64,000 nucleotides of DNA. Origin: Cohnella sp. WQ 127256 (GTDB taxonomy: Bacteria; Bacillota; Bacilli; Paenibacillales; Paenibacillaceae). The stretch lies in assembly GCF_024519285.1 (NCBI RefSeq), contig NZ_JAMZCY010000005.1, positions 677,259 to 741,258 of the forward strand, given 5' to 3'. The number at the start of each line of letters is the position of its first letter. Within the stretch, counting starts at the first letter, position 1. The position numbers and the translations under genes were made by a program. The notes under the pieces were generated by a model that searched no databases, was not told the DNA's origin, and saw only the letters and a list, made by a program, of their open reading frames with translations. This document shows positions 39,934 to 49,582 of this stretch, in pieces.

Positions 39934-41052
39934 GTGAGCAACGGAAAACAATTAAGTAAATTGTTCGGCGCCCAGATTAAGATGATGTTCCGCGAAAAAC
40001 AAGTTTGGTTTTGGAATCTCTTCTTTCCCATCATATTAATGGTTATATTCATGGTTATCTTCGGGGGAGACGGAGGCAGCGAGTTTAAGGCGAAGATCGC
40101 AGTTGTAAAGTCTAACGCTAACTCGACTTCTAATATGCTAGAGGACTACTTACATAAGGTGCCTGTCTTTGAATGGAAATCTGAACAAGTGGTTAGCAAG
40201 GAGCAGGCAGATACTTGGATCAAAGATAAGGATGTGGATGCGGTTGTTGTCCTACCAGAGACGGAGGAGGCTACTGCATTAGAGCTCATTGTCAACAAGG
40301 AAAATGAGAAGAGTGCAAATACACAAGCAATTAGAGGTATTTTAGATCAATTTATTCAGCAATCGAATTACGCAGTAGCGAATGTACAGCCGACCTTCAA
40401 GTTAGAGATGAGTGCTGTATCGAATGGCAGCGAAGATTTGAACTATGTGGATTTTCTACTGACAGGTATGATAGCTCTAGCTGTTGCTCAGGGTGGGCTA
40501 TTCGGAATGGTAGATATGGTTGAAATGCGACGTAAGGGATTGCTTAAGCGCTTAAGAATGACTCCTGTTAAAATGGGGTTGTTTGGAGTCGGAGGCATGC
40601 TGGTTCGCTTCGTTTTAGGTATCGTACAGATCGTGATTCTAGCTGTAATAGGGGTATTTGGTTTTGGAGCAAATCTGCATTTGGACTTCCCAACACTAAT
40701 CGTTGGCTTTTTCGTGGGTGCTCTAGCGTTTAATGCTTTAGGTTATTTTTTCTCCTCTTTTAGCAAATCAATTGAAGCTTACATGGGGATGGCTAATATC
40801 GCCAGCTTCTTGATGATGTTCTTAAGTGGCATCTTTTTCCCGACATCAGGGTTTCCGGAATGGTTGGTACCTGTATCAGAGGTGTTGCCGCTCACTTACT
40901 TCGTGAACGGAATCCGAGACGGCATGGTTTACGGCAGTGGGATCGCAACAAGCGAATTCTGGACGGGTATCGGTATATTGGGAATATGGGGCATCATTGC
41001 TTTTGCTCTAGGGGTGCTCATTTTTCGGAAAAGTAAAGTGGAGGTTAGATAG
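39934..41052 (+). CDS. ABC-2 type exporter, permease
   Basis: A 372-residue membrane protein with one N-terminal segment (about 23-45), a large extracytoplasmic loop (about 45-170) and five or six C-terminal segments (about 175-370), with MRRKGLLKRLRMTPVK and MFLSGIFFPTSGFPEWL typical of ABC-2 permeases (YhgE/ABC2_membrane_3 type). It starts at GTG with GGAGGG six bases upstream. A large repeat array follows. Confidence 0.88.
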   Translation: MSNGKQLSKLFGAQIKMMFREKQVWFWNLFFPIILMVIFMVIFGGDGGSEFKAKIAVVKSNANSTSNMLEDYLHKVPVFEWKSEQVVSKEQADTWIKDKDVDAVVVLPETEEATALELIVNKENEKSANTQAIRGILDQFIQQSNYAVANVQPTFKLEMSAVSNGSEDLNYVDFLLTGMIALAVAQGGLFGMVDMVEMRRKGLLKRLRMTPVKMGLFGVGGMLVRFVLGIVQIVILAVIGVFGFGANLHLDFPTLIVGFFVGALAFNALGYFFSSFSKSIEAYMGMANIASFLMMFLSGIFFPTSGFPEWLVPVSEVLPLTYFVNGIRDGMVYGSGIATSEFWTGIGILGIWGIIAFALGVLIFRKSKVEVR

Positions 41053-41070
41053 TAGGGTTAACACTTATGC

Positions 41071-41457
41071 CCACTATCCCCCTCGCTCAGTGAGCATCGC
41101 TGTAAAGCACATGATACGCAAAGATGTAGGTCCATTATCCCTCTCGCTCAGTGAGCATCGCTGTAAAGCACATGATACGCAAAGATATAGGTCCATTATC
41201 CCTCTTGCTCAGTGAACACCGTGTTGTAGCACACTTGATGCGCAACGAGGTATGCCCATTATCCCTCTCGCTCAGTATAACTGCTATGCCGAAAACCTGA
41301 GTGAAGGGGATAGTGGAAAGAAGGTGATCTGGATATTTGAATACTGAGTAAAGGGGATAGTGGAAAGAAGGCGATCTGGATATATGAATACTGAGAGAAG
41401 GGGATAGTGGAAAGAAGGCGATCTGGATATATGAATACTGAGTGAAGGGGATAGTGG
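41071..41457. repeat. Array of eight dispersed 21-bp motifs, four forward then four reverse
   Basis: Forward copies (CCAYTATCCCYCTYGCTCAG plus T) start at 41071, 41132, 41193 and 41256, spaced 61-63 bases, with a shared spacer that includes GAGCATCGCTGTAAAGCACA. Reverse copies (ACTGAGNRAAGGGGATAGTG plus G) start at 41296, 41343, 41390 and 41437, spaced exactly 47 bases, with a different shared spacer including AAAGAAGGCGATCTGGATAT. The two halves face each other around 41286. No gene is credible in 41053-41470. Confidence 0.92.
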
Positions 41458-41470
41458 CAGTAGGGGTTTG

Positions 41471-41517
41471 AAACCAAGAGATGAGAAGCAGCAGGCTGCT
41501 CCTCCTCTCTTGGTTTA
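41471..41517 (-). terminator. Hairpin terminator at the end of the GH3 gene
   Basis: AAACCAAGAGA pairs with TCTCTTGGTTT, with further pairing inside (GCAGCAGGCTGC). It overlaps the stop codon of the minus-strand gene; the tail is only partly T-rich. Confidence 0.55.
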
Positions 41518-42840
41518 TTTTAATTTGTCCAACCAATTCTGAATCTCGGCATTGGGGAGATCTTTTTTTGTTGGCACAGGAATGGGCTCATCGGATAGCT
41601 GATATTTGAGCTTTAGAGCGAGTATGCGTCGCACGCTCTCATCGATTCGCGATTGAGTGATTTGTCCGGATTTAACAGCTTGAAGAAGCTTGTTGAACAC
41701 TTTTTTCTCCGTATCATATCCATGTGCAATGAGAAGAATGTCGCTTCCAGCCTCAACCGATTTCACAGAAGCATCCGCGATGCCGTAGTGGTCGGCTATG
41801 GCCCCCATAGTCATGTCATCTGTAATGACTACACCATTAAAACCAAGTGTACCACGCAATTGCTCACCAATAATGACCTTGGAGAAGGAAGCTGGCGCGT
41901 CTGGATCAATGGAAGGGAACAGAATGTGTGCTACCATGACAGCGTCCGCATTGTCCTCAATTGCTGCCTTGAACGGCACCCACTCCATCTTCTCAAGCTG
42001 CTTGGTCGTCTTGTTTACGATCGGTAAGTCTAAGTGGGAGTCGACGGAGGTATCTCCGTGACCGGGAAAATGCTTAACTACGGTAATCGTACCCCCATCT
42101 TGCATACCCTTCATCGCAGCTAAACCCATCTTTGTGACTAGCTTAGCATTATTGCCAAAGGATCTGCTTCCGATGACAGGATTGTTCGGATTGCTGTTAA
42201 TATCGAGCACTGGCGCGAAGTCCAAGTTGAAGCCCATGAGGTTCAACTCTTTTGACAGCAAAGCCCCCATCTCTTTCGCGAGTTCCGGGTTACCAGTTCG
42301 TCCAACCTTAGCTGCATCAGGCATGGAAATGAAATCCTTCGGAAGTCGACTTACCTTCCCACCTTCTTGATCAATACTGATGAAGAGTGGAACTGGATTA
42401 TCAACATTCGCTTTCTTCAGATCATTAACGAGACGCACTGAGCCATCGAGATTAGAAAAATTATTTTTGTAAAAAATAATTCCTCCGACAAATTGCTCAG
42501 AAATCATTTTTTTCATGGACTTATCGATTTTCGTACCCTCAATACCTGCAAGTATCATTTGACCAATTTTCTGCTCCAATGTCATCGTGCTCATCATTTT
42601 CCCGATCTCATCCTCATTCTTCGGAACGGCATCGGATGGAGATGCACTAGAAGGTGTTGGTACTGTTGGTGTTGGGGTAGAGGGTGGGGTAGATGCTGCC
42701 TGAGTTGAAGAGTGAGTTGGATTGGACTGTGAATGTGACGGAGTAGCACTCCCACTACTCCCAGAAGCGCAACTAACAATGAGCAGTAGAAGCAAGCAAA
42801 TGCATACAAATCCCATTTGACGTGAAACGGTTATTTTCAT
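41515..42840 (-). CDS. nagZ: Lipoprotein beta-N-acetylhexosaminidase (GH3, NagZ-like)
   Basis: Releases GlcNAc from muropeptide or related glycans. The 441-residue product begins with a lipoprotein signal ending in LIVSC, followed by a Ser/Thr/Pro linker to about residue 70, then the GH3 domain: DQEGGKVSRL, the acid/base histidine in KHFPGHGDTSVDSH and the nucleophile in ITDDMTMGAI. ATG 42840 has AAGGGGAG upstream; an in-frame start 14 codons earlier is less likely. It follows glnS on the same strand. The lipid anchor puts it outside the membrane, in line with wall turnover. Confidence 0.9.
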   Translation of the reverse strand: MKITVSRQMGFVCICLLLLLIVSCASGSSGSATPSHSQSNPTHSSTQAASTPPSTPTPTVPTPSSASPSDAVPKNEDEIGKMMSTMTLEQKIGQMILAGIEGTKIDKSMKKMISEQFVGGIIFYKNNFSNLDGSVRLVNDLKKANVDNPVPLFISIDQEGGKVSRLPKDFISMPDAAKVGRTGNPELAKEMGALLSKELNLMGFNLDFAPVLDINSNPNNPVIGSRSFGNNAKLVTKMGLAAMKGMQDGGTITVVKHFPGHGDTSVDSHLDLPIVNKTTKQLEKMEWVPFKAAIEDNADAVMVAHILFPSIDPDAPASFSKVIIGEQLRGTLGFNGVVITDDMTMGAIADHYGIADASVKSVEAGSDILLIAHGYDTEKKVFNKLLQAVKSGQITQSRIDESVRRILALKLKYQLSDEPIPVPTKKDLPNAEIQNWLDKLK

Positions 42841-42871
42841 TGTTGTTCTGCTCCCCTTAGATAGTAGAAGG

Positions 42872-42905
42872 CTCCCGTTCATCCAGCAACAGGATGGCGG
42901 GAGCT
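42872..42905 (-). terminator. Hairpin between glnS and the GH3 gene
   Basis: On the minus strand AGCTCCCGCCATCC pairs with GGATGAACGGGAGC; the tail CCTTCTA is poor in T, so this may be a leaky terminator or processing site. Confidence 0.45.
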
Positions 42906-42910
42906 CTTTA

Positions 42911-44566
42911 TTATTTTACCTCGAATGAGCTTTTTAAAGAAACAATACGGTTAAAGATAGGATGCCCCACGGTTGATTCTTTAGGGTCTACATTAAAGTA
43001 TCCATGACGGAAAAATTGGAACTTGTCTCCGCCAGCGGAATCCTTCATCTCTTGTTCGACGAACCCTTCGAGTACTTCTAGGGAATTCGGATTGAGATGT
43101 TCAAGGAATGACTGTCCGTCATCTTCCGCTTCGTCCGTGATGAGTGGCTCGTATAAGCGGAACTGTGCCGGTACAGCGTGAGTAGCTTCTACCCAATGAA
43201 TGGTACCTTTGACTTTACGACCGGTGAAGCCAGAGCCGCTCTTCGTCTCAGGGTCATACGTACAGCGAAGCTCAACAACGTTGCCTTCCGCATCATGGAT
43301 GACTTCCTCACACTTAATGAAGTAAGCGTGCTTAAGACGTACTTCGTTACCAGGGAACAAGCGGAAATACTTCGGTGGTGGATTGTCCATGAAATCATCG
43401 CGTTCAATATAGATTTCTCTGGAAAATGGAATTTGGCGATGGCCCATTTCGGGGTTCTCCGAGTTGTTCTCGGCATCAAGCCATTCAATCTCACCTTCAG
43501 GATAGTTCGTGATGACCACTTTTAAAGGTTGCAGCACGGCCATTGTCCGAAGTGCTTTCAGCTTGAGATCCTCGCGGATAAAATGCTCAAGCATCCGCTC
43601 GTCAACAATTCCATAGCTCCTAGCCACGCCAATCTCACGACAGAAGGCGCGAATAGCTTCAGGCGTATAGCCTTTGCGGCGTAATCCCGAAATTGTCGGC
43701 ATGCGAGGGTCGTCCCAGCCGTCTACCGCTTTCTCATCTACGAGCTGTTTTAGCTTTCTTTTACTCATGACGGTGTTCGTGATGTTAAGTCTTGCAAATT
43801 CGTATTGATGAGGGACCCACTTCATCTCGCATTCGCGAATGACCCAGTCGTAGAAAGGTCTTTGATCCTCAAACTCTAATGTACAGATCGAATGGGTGAC
43901 GCCTTCGATTGCATCCTCGAGTGGGTGAGCGAACGCGTACATCGGATAGATGCACCATTGATCGCCCGTATTATGATGATGCGCGTGAAGAACACGATAC
44001 AGGATTGGATCCCGTAAATTAACGTTTGGAGAAGCCATGTCGATCTTGGCACGAAGAACCTTCTGACCATCAGCAAATTCTCCTGCTTTCATACGAGAGA
44101 ATAATTCAAGATTTTCCTCAACCGAACGAGTACGGTACGGGCTCTCTATACCAGGGGAATTCAATGTCCCTCTTGTTTCGCGAATTTGATCTGCAGTTTG
44201 ATCGTCGACGAATGCGAGACCTTTGCGAATGAGAACGATAGCACGCTCATACATTTCGCCAAAATAGTCAGATGCGAAGAATAAACCATCCCAATCAAAA
44301 CCGAGCCATTGGACGTCTTGTTTAATGGACTCAACGTATTCCACGTCTTCTTTAACGGGATTCGTGTCGTCGAAACGTAAATTAGTTCTTCCTTTGAATT
44401 CATCGGCAAGCTCGAAGTTTAAGCAAATCGATTTCGCATGCCCAATATGCAAGTAACCGTTAGGTTCAGGTGGGAAGCGAGTAACGACTTCTTTAACTTT
44501 TCCGGATGCGAGATCCTCAGCGACGATAGTTTTAATGAAGTTCGATGACGGCGTCTTTGTTTCCAA
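42911..44566 (-). CDS. glnS: Glutaminyl-tRNA synthetase GlnS
   Basis: Charges tRNA-Gln directly. The 551-residue class Ib enzyme has [16 protein letters not shown] (HIGH motif), RFDDTNP, and VMSKRKL as the KMSKS equivalent, plus a bacterial GlnRS anticodon-binding C-terminus; there is no YqeY extension. I prefer the TTG at 44566, nine bases after AAAGG, over a TTG that abuts that sequence. Many Firmicutes make Gln-tRNA only through GatCAB, so its presence is notable though known in this family. Confidence 0.93.
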   Translation of the reverse strand: METKTPSSNFIKTIVAEDLASGKVKEVVTRFPPEPNGYLHIGHAKSICLNFELADEFKGRTNLRFDDTNPVKEDVEYVESIKQDVQWLGFDWDGLFFASDYFGEMYERAIVLIRKGLAFVDDQTADQIRETRGTLNSPGIESPYRTRSVEENLELFSRMKAGEFADGQKVLRAKIDMASPNVNLRDPILYRVLHAHHHNTGDQWCIYPMYAFAHPLEDAIEGVTHSICTLEFEDQRPFYDWVIRECEMKWVPHQYEFARLNITNTVMSKRKLKQLVDEKAVDGWDDPRMPTISGLRRKGYTPEAIRAFCREIGVARSYGIVDERMLEHFIREDLKLKALRTMAVLQPLKVVITNYPEGEIEWLDAENNSENPEMGHRQIPFSREIYIERDDFMDNPPPKYFRLFPGNEVRLKHAYFIKCEEVIHDAEGNVVELRCTYDPETKSGSGFTGRKVKGTIHWVEATHAVPAQFRLYEPLITDEAEDDGQSFLEHLNPNSLEVLEGFVEQEMKDSAGGDKFQFFRHGYFNVDPKESTVGHPIFNRIVSLKSSFEVK

Positions 44567-44763
44567 GTGAATCAACCTTTCTATTTGAACAGTTGTTTTT
44601 TAAAATTTTTATTTTGTATCCTTTCATAATACACAAAAATGACGGTGCTTATAAAGGGTTGAATGAAAATTTGCTGAAATGTCGGAAGAAGTCGAGGGGC
44701 TTTGTCGACCGTTTTATGAAAATATTCCTAAAAAAATGATAAAGGTTTAATTTTTCCGTAACT

Positions 44764-44788
44764 TTTCTTAAGAAAGTCTCGTTATAAT
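44764..44788 (+). promoter_or_regulatory. Promoter region of the MacB-like operon with a palindrome
   Basis: A perfect -10 TATAAT (44783-44788) has only a poor -35. The 12-bp palindrome TTTCTTAAGAAA (44764-44775) lies in the spacer region and could be a repressor or activator site. Confidence 0.45.
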
Positions 44789-44819
44789 CTATGAAGAGAT
44801 TGGTAAGGGAGGAAATGGT

Positions 44820-45641
44820 ATGCTGTCATGGTTGGGCCGAGGTTCCACAGTGGAAAAAACCGGCGAACAAGAGGATGCCCCGGTACAGGAAACGACTGCA
44901 GCTACGGATAAGGTTGAGACTACAGATTCTGCAGCAGTAAAGGATACCTCGAATAAAGTTTCTTTGGCTGAACCCTTGTTAACCGTACGCAATGTGGAAC
45001 GATCTTTCGACGTCGGCAGCCAGAAAATCCGTGTATTAAAAGGGATTAACCTGAGCTTATATCCGCAGCAGCTAATTATGCTTAGGGGACGATCTGGATC
45101 AGGTAAAACAACATTGATGAACTTAATGGGTGGTTTGGATACACCCACCGAAGGTGAAATTTTCTTCAAGGGGCGCCCGTTCCACACATGGAATGATGAT
45201 AAGCGCACTGAGGTGCGCCGTAAGGATATCGGGTTTATTTTTCAAGCCTATGCCTTGATGCCTTTGTTGTCAGCTTACGAGAATGTCGAGTTATCACTAC
45301 GCATGGCGAAAACCCCTCGATCAGAGTGGAAGGCAAGAATCCTTTCTTGTCTCGATTTAGTGGGCTTATCGAAAAGGATGCATCATCGCCCATTTGAAAT
45401 GTCAGGTGGAGAGCAGCAAAGGGTGGCGATAGCGAAAGCGATTGCACATAAACCTAGTTTGCTGCTGGCGGATGAACCTACGGCTGAATTGGATAGCCAA
45501 ATGGCTGCACAAGTTATGCAAGTATTCAAAGAGATCGTTGCGAGAGAGAATGTGTCGATTTGTATGACGACACACGATCCGACAATTATGGAGGTAGCAG
45601 ATCATGTCTATGAAATGGTGGATGGCGTATTCGTCAAGTGA
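44820..45641 (+). CDS. MacB/LolD-family ABC transporter ATP-binding protein
   Basis: A 273-residue ATPase with an unusual N-terminal extension of about 52 acidic, Thr/Ala-rich residues before the domain. Walker A GRSGSGKTT (about 90-98), Q-loop IFQAYALMPLLS, signature MSGGEQQRVAI and Walker B LLLADEPTAELDS are intact. It is the first of five tightly packed genes (ATPase, adaptor, permease, ATPase, solute-binding protein) and its end overlaps the adaptor gene by 38 bases. Confidence 0.9.
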   Translation: MLSWLGRGSTVEKTGEQEDAPVQETTAATDKVETTDSAAVKDTSNKVSLAEPLLTVRNVERSFDVGSQKIRVLKGINLSLYPQQLIMLRGRSGSGKTTLMNLMGGLDTPTEGEIFFKGRPFHTWNDDKRTEVRRKDIGFIFQAYALMPLLSAYENVELSLRMAKTPRSEWKARILSCLDLVGLSKRMHHRPFEMSGGEQQRVAIAKAIAHKPSLLLADEPTAELDSQMAAQVMQVFKEIVARENVSICMTTHDPTIMEVADHVYEMVDGVFVK

Positions 45642-46713
45642 TCGGACAGCGTTCAAACGCAGGAGCCGTAAAAGTGCAGGGGTATTGGCTGTTTTAGCGT
45701 TATCTGTCGCTCTAACAGGCTGTAACTTACTGCCAAGTGAACCGGAGGAGGAAGATTTGTCAGCTATTGAGCTGCCGAAAATTTCCGCGAAGCCTAATTA
45801 TGATGTCGAGACCAAGACGCTGGAAACGACTGCGTCGGGCTCAGGCAAAATTCTATCTACGCAAGAAAAGCAATTATATTTTACATTAGAAGGTAAAAGA
45901 CTCAAAAAGCTATACATACAGTCCGGACAGACCGTCGAAGCAGGACAGGCGATTGCTGAATTGGACGTCGATGATATGAAGAAATCATTGCGGAGGGATT
46001 CCCTCGCATTTAAGCAACAAGAAGTAAAGATGAAGCAAACACTCCGCGATAAAGACTCCATGGATGCGATTGAATTCGAGCAACAGATGCTCGATTTCGA
46101 GGCGTCACGGCAAGCACTTGCGGACACGCAAGAAGATATCGATAAGGCGGTTCTGACCGCTCCGTTCTCTGGAACGGTTGTTTCTGTATCCGTTCAAGAA
46201 GGTGCTCAGATCAAAGCTTATGACACCATTGCTGTTGTAGCGAACCCAGCAAGCTTAGTTGTGGCAGCGACTCTCAGTAAGGATGATCTTGAGAGAGTTG
46301 CAGTTGGAATGGAAGTACGGGTGGACATCAATAATGCAGGTCAGCTTAAAGGCAAAGTCAAGCAGTTGCCATTACCGTCAACAGAAAATGAGAACGGTGG
46401 GAATGGTGGTAACAGTCAAGGCAGTAATGGAACAGATAGTATTACGAAATATTTGTTAGTCGATGTGGCTAGTTTGCCAAAAACCGTAGTTAGAGGAACA
46501 CCCTTATCGATTGATGTTATCGTGAATCGTAAGGAGAATGCAGTAGTCATTCCGTTGGCGGCTCTTCGTACGATCGGAGCGCGAACTTACGTGCAAGTCA
46601 TTGAAGCAGATGGCAGCAAACGCGAAGTGGACGTGGAAGTGGGTCAACAAACACCAACGGTTGCAGAAATTTTGAACGGATTGACAACAGGACAGAAAGT
46701 CGTAGGACGGTAA
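45604..46713 (+). CDS. Lipoprotein membrane-fusion (HlyD/MacA-like) adaptor
   Basis: A 369-residue secreted adaptor. After a basic N-terminus the lipobox LTGC (about residue 40) gives a lipid anchor. A biotinyl-lipoyl half motif (LYIQSGQTVEAGQAIAELD), a coiled-coil hairpin (about 120-180), the second half motif (TAPFSGTVVSVSVQEG) and a beta domain with a Gly/Asn-rich loop (about 265-280) follow. GGAGGT lies eight bases before ATG 45604, inside the previous gene. It presumably links the exporter to the wall or to a substrate. Confidence 0.88.
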   Translation: MSMKWWMAYSSSDRTAFKRRSRKSAGVLAVLALSVALTGCNLLPSEPEEEDLSAIELPKISAKPNYDVETKTLETTASGSGKILSTQEKQLYFTLEGKRLKKLYIQSGQTVEAGQAIAELDVDDMKKSLRRDSLAFKQQEVKMKQTLRDKDSMDAIEFEQQMLDFEASRQALADTQEDIDKAVLTAPFSGTVVSVSVQEGAQIKAYDTIAVVANPASLVVAATLSKDDLERVAVGMEVRVDINNAGQLKGKVKQLPLPSTENENGGNGGNSQGSNGTDSITKYLLVDVASLPKTVVRGTPLSIDVIVNRKENAVVIPLAALRTIGARTYVQVIEADGSKREVDVEVGQQTPTVAEILNGLTTGQKVVGR

Positions 46714-46716
46714 TCG

Positions 46717-49578
46717 ATGAACGCACTCATTCGGTTTCTCTATCGCAAAATGTGGAATACACGCTGGATGACTCTCAGTACGCTAGCGGGATTGTTCGTC
46801 GCGGTTGCATTCACGACGAGTATTCCCATGTACGCGGATGGAGCTCTCAAGCGTGTTGTCTCTCAGTCGCTACAGGATAACAGTGAAGGCCTACCGGCAG
46901 GGTCGATGTTGATTCGTTATCAATCAACAGACGGCAAGACGGATATGGATAGCTTCAATAACGTTAATAAGTATATTCAAGAGGATGTAACCTCTCATAT
47001 TGGATTCCCGATTGAAGTTACTCAACGCAGCGTATCCATTCGAAGTGGTGAAGTATCTCCAGAAGATCCGACTAAAGTGGATGCTAGCCGTACGCGTAAG
47101 CTAACGTTAGCTGCTTTTGGTGGGTTAAAGGAGCAATCCGAAATAGCAGGCGGCAAATGGTTTGCTGATCGTGCGGAAGCGGACGGAACACTTCAGGCTG
47201 TCATGATGGAAGAAGCCATGTTCCGTAATGACCTACATGTCGGGGATGTGTTGCTCTATCCGATATCTGGTGGATTGAATTTGACGCTTAGAGTCCAGAT
47301 TGTAGGCTCTTTCAAAGCAACAGACGAGAGCAGCCCGTATTGGTACCAAGGATTAGAAGGATTGATGAACAATTTGTATATCGCGGAGCCTGCCCTTCAG
47401 GAGGATGTAGCAGGGAAATTGAAAATTCCCTTGCAAATGGCGAGCTGGTATACCGCTTATGATCTACGGGAGATCAAGACGAGTCAGCTTTCTCCGCTCA
47501 CGAGTAAGCTCAATCGGATTGACATTGAAGTCTACAAAAAGCTGAAGGATACGCATTTAGAGCTTTCCTTCGCTGATATGCTTAGCGATTTCCGTCGCGA
47601 CAGCATCCAACTTCAAACGATGCTGTTTACTTTAGCCGCACCGATGATTGCAATGGTGTTCTATTTTATTACAATGAACACGCAACAAGCGCTGGAGAAG
47701 CAACGTTCCGATATTGCCGTATTGCGAAGTAGAGGAGCGAGTACTAAGCAGATATTCATGCTTTTCCTGCTAGAAGGATCATTCCTCGGAATAATCGCCT
47801 TGTTAATCGGTCCATTGTTTGGATGGTTTATGGCCAAAAGTATCGGCTCGGCTACCGGTTTCCTAGAATTCGTTGATCGTAAGGCGATTCCAGTAGGATT
47901 CTCAATGGACGGCGTATTAGCTGGAGTGGCAGCGGTCGTCGTGGCCATTGCCGCAACGGTCATCCCGGCCTTAGTTTTTACCCGGACTTCGATCGTCGAT
48001 TACAAGAGGCAGATGGCAAGAGGAGATCGGAGACCGTTTTGGCAAAAATGGTTTTTGGACGTCATTCTCCTTGGAGTTGCAGGTTATGGCTGGTACATGT
48101 TTAATGAACGTCAAATGGTGACGTTCAAGACGGGTATGACAACGGATCAGCTTAATGTACAGCCGTTCTTGTTCTTCGTTCCAGCAATAAGCATCTTCGC
48201 AGCGGGGCTTGTATTCTTAAGACTATTTCCGCTTCTGCTTAAGCTGGTTAATGTGATATGGAAAAAGATTTTGCCAGTTCCGTTATATTTGACGCTTATA
48301 CAGCTGTCGCGATCTTCCAGGTCTTATTATCCGCTTATGATTTTACTTATTCTGACGCTTGGTCTAGGGGTATATAATTCGTCTGCTGCTCGGACAATCG
48401 GTCTGAACTCAGATGAGCGAATTATGTACAAATACGGATCGGACGTCATTGTGAAAACCGTATGGGATGCACAGGCGGAATTTAAACAGCCTACTCAATC
48501 ACAAGGCGGGGGTGGTGGAGGAAGTGGTGGCGGTCAAGGCGGTGGCGGGGGTCAAGGTTCAAATCCGACACCTACTAAGTACAATTACAATGAACCGCCA
48601 TTTGAGATCTTCCGTACGTTGCCAGGCGTTGAGCATGCTGCTCGTGTTTTACAAACGAAAAGTAGCTTAACGATATCAGGTAAAACAGCTGGTCAGGCGA
48701 CGATTATGGGGATTGATAACGTCGATTTTGCACGTGTGGGTTGGTTGCGTAAGGATATGTATCAAGTCAATCCGTATAAGGATTTGGCATGGTTAGGCCA
48801 AGTGACTGAAGGTGCACTCATCTCTTCTAATGTTGCTAAGAAATTTGATTTGAAACGCGGAGATAAAGTACAGACGGTCATTCAGGAGCAATCGGTAGAG
48901 TTTATCATTCTCGATATCGTACCTTATTGGCCGAGTCAGTATCCGGATCAGACGCCATTCCTAATCGCGAATCTAGATTATATCTATGATCAGGTACCGC
49001 TTGTTCCTTACGACGTGTGGTTGAAGATGGAACCAGGAGCGAAAACTCCAGATATTATTCCCGTGCTACAAGGCAAGGGAATTGAAATTGCTTCGATTGA
49101 TAGTATGAGGAGTGAACTCGCTTCGCAAAGTAAGCATCCCGCTAGGGGCGGAGTTTTTGGTATTCTAAGTCTCGGCTTCATTGTTACGATCATAGTTTCC
49201 TTGTCGGGTTATGTATTATTCTGGTTCTTCAATCTATCCCGTAGGGTCGTGCAGATCGGGATATTGCGGGCGATGGGCTTATCACGTAAGCAATTGACTG
49301 GCATGCTCATGCTAGAGCAGGTATTCACGGCTGGATTATCTATTGGTTTAGGTATCGGAATTGGAAAGCTTACGAGTATTCTGTTCCTTCCATTCTTACA
49401 AACGACGGATAATTCAACAAACCAGGTACCGCCATTCCGAGTCGTTTTCGAGGCTGCGGATACGATCAAGTTATATATTGTTGTTGCGGTCATGATGACA
49501 ATCGGTGTCGCACTTCTCATTACACACATTAGGCGGTTGAAGGTTCATCAAGCTGTAAAACTCGGAGAGGAGCGCTAA
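46717..49578 (+). CDS. FtsX/MacB-type ABC transporter permease
   Basis: A 953-residue permease with an N-terminal membrane segment, a large extracytoplasmic domain (about 45-300), a first FtsX block (about 310-440) with LRSRGASTKQIFMLFLLEG, more segments near 450-560, a second extracytoplasmic domain with a glycine-rich insertion (about 590-615), and a final FtsX block (about 815-945) with GILRAMGLSRKQLTGML. The twin FtsX layout resembles Gram-positive exporters or mechanotransmitters. It sits between the two ATPase genes. Confidence 0.88.
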   Translation: MNALIRFLYRKMWNTRWMTLSTLAGLFVAVAFTTSIPMYADGALKRVVSQSLQDNSEGLPAGSMLIRYQSTDGKTDMDSFNNVNKYIQEDVTSHIGFPIEVTQRSVSIRSGEVSPEDPTKVDASRTRKLTLAAFGGLKEQSEIAGGKWFADRAEADGTLQAVMMEEAMFRNDLHVGDVLLYPISGGLNLTLRVQIVGSFKATDESSPYWYQGLEGLMNNLYIAEPALQEDVAGKLKIPLQMASWYTAYDLREIKTSQLSPLTSKLNRIDIEVYKKLKDTHLELSFADMLSDFRRDSIQLQTMLFTLAAPMIAMVFYFITMNTQQALEKQRSDIAVLRSRGASTKQIFMLFLLEGSFLGIIALLIGPLFGWFMAKSIGSATGFLEFVDRKAIPVGFSMDGVLAGVAAVVVAIAATVIPALVFTRTSIVDYKRQMARGDRRPFWQKWFLDVILLGVAGYGWYMFNERQMVTFKTGMTTDQLNVQPFLFFVPAISIFAAGLVFLRLFPLLLKLVNVIWKKILPVPLYLTLIQLSRSSRSYYPLMILLILTLGLGVYNSSAARTIGLNSDERIMYKYGSDVIVKTVWDAQAEFKQPTQSQGGGGGGSGGGQGGGGGQGSNPTPTKYNYNEPPFEIFRTLPGVEHAARVLQTKSSLTISGKTAGQATIMGIDNVDFARVGWLRKDMYQVNPYKDLAWLGQVTEGALISSNVAKKFDLKRGDKVQTVIQEQSVEFIILDIVPYWPSQYPDQTPFLIANLDYIYDQVPLVPYDVWLKMEPGAKTPDIIPVLQGKGIEIASIDSMRSELASQSKHPARGGVFGILSLGFIVTIIVSLSGYVLFWFFNLSRRVVQIGILRAMGLSRKQLTGMLMLEQVFTAGLSIGLGIGIGKLTSILFLPFLQTTDNSTNQVPPFRVVFEAADTIKLYIVVAVMMTIGVALLITHIRRLKVHQAVKLGEER

Positions 49579-49582
49579 ATCC

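Noticed and set aside
41071..41457. CRISPR array
   Set aside because: Repeats occur in both orientations, the spacers are themselves conserved copies rather than unique, and no cas gene is near.
41135..41536. Minus-strand frame of 133 codons after the ABC-2 permease
   Set aside because: Composed of translated dispersed motifs; no ribosome binding site; overlaps the end of the GH3 gene.
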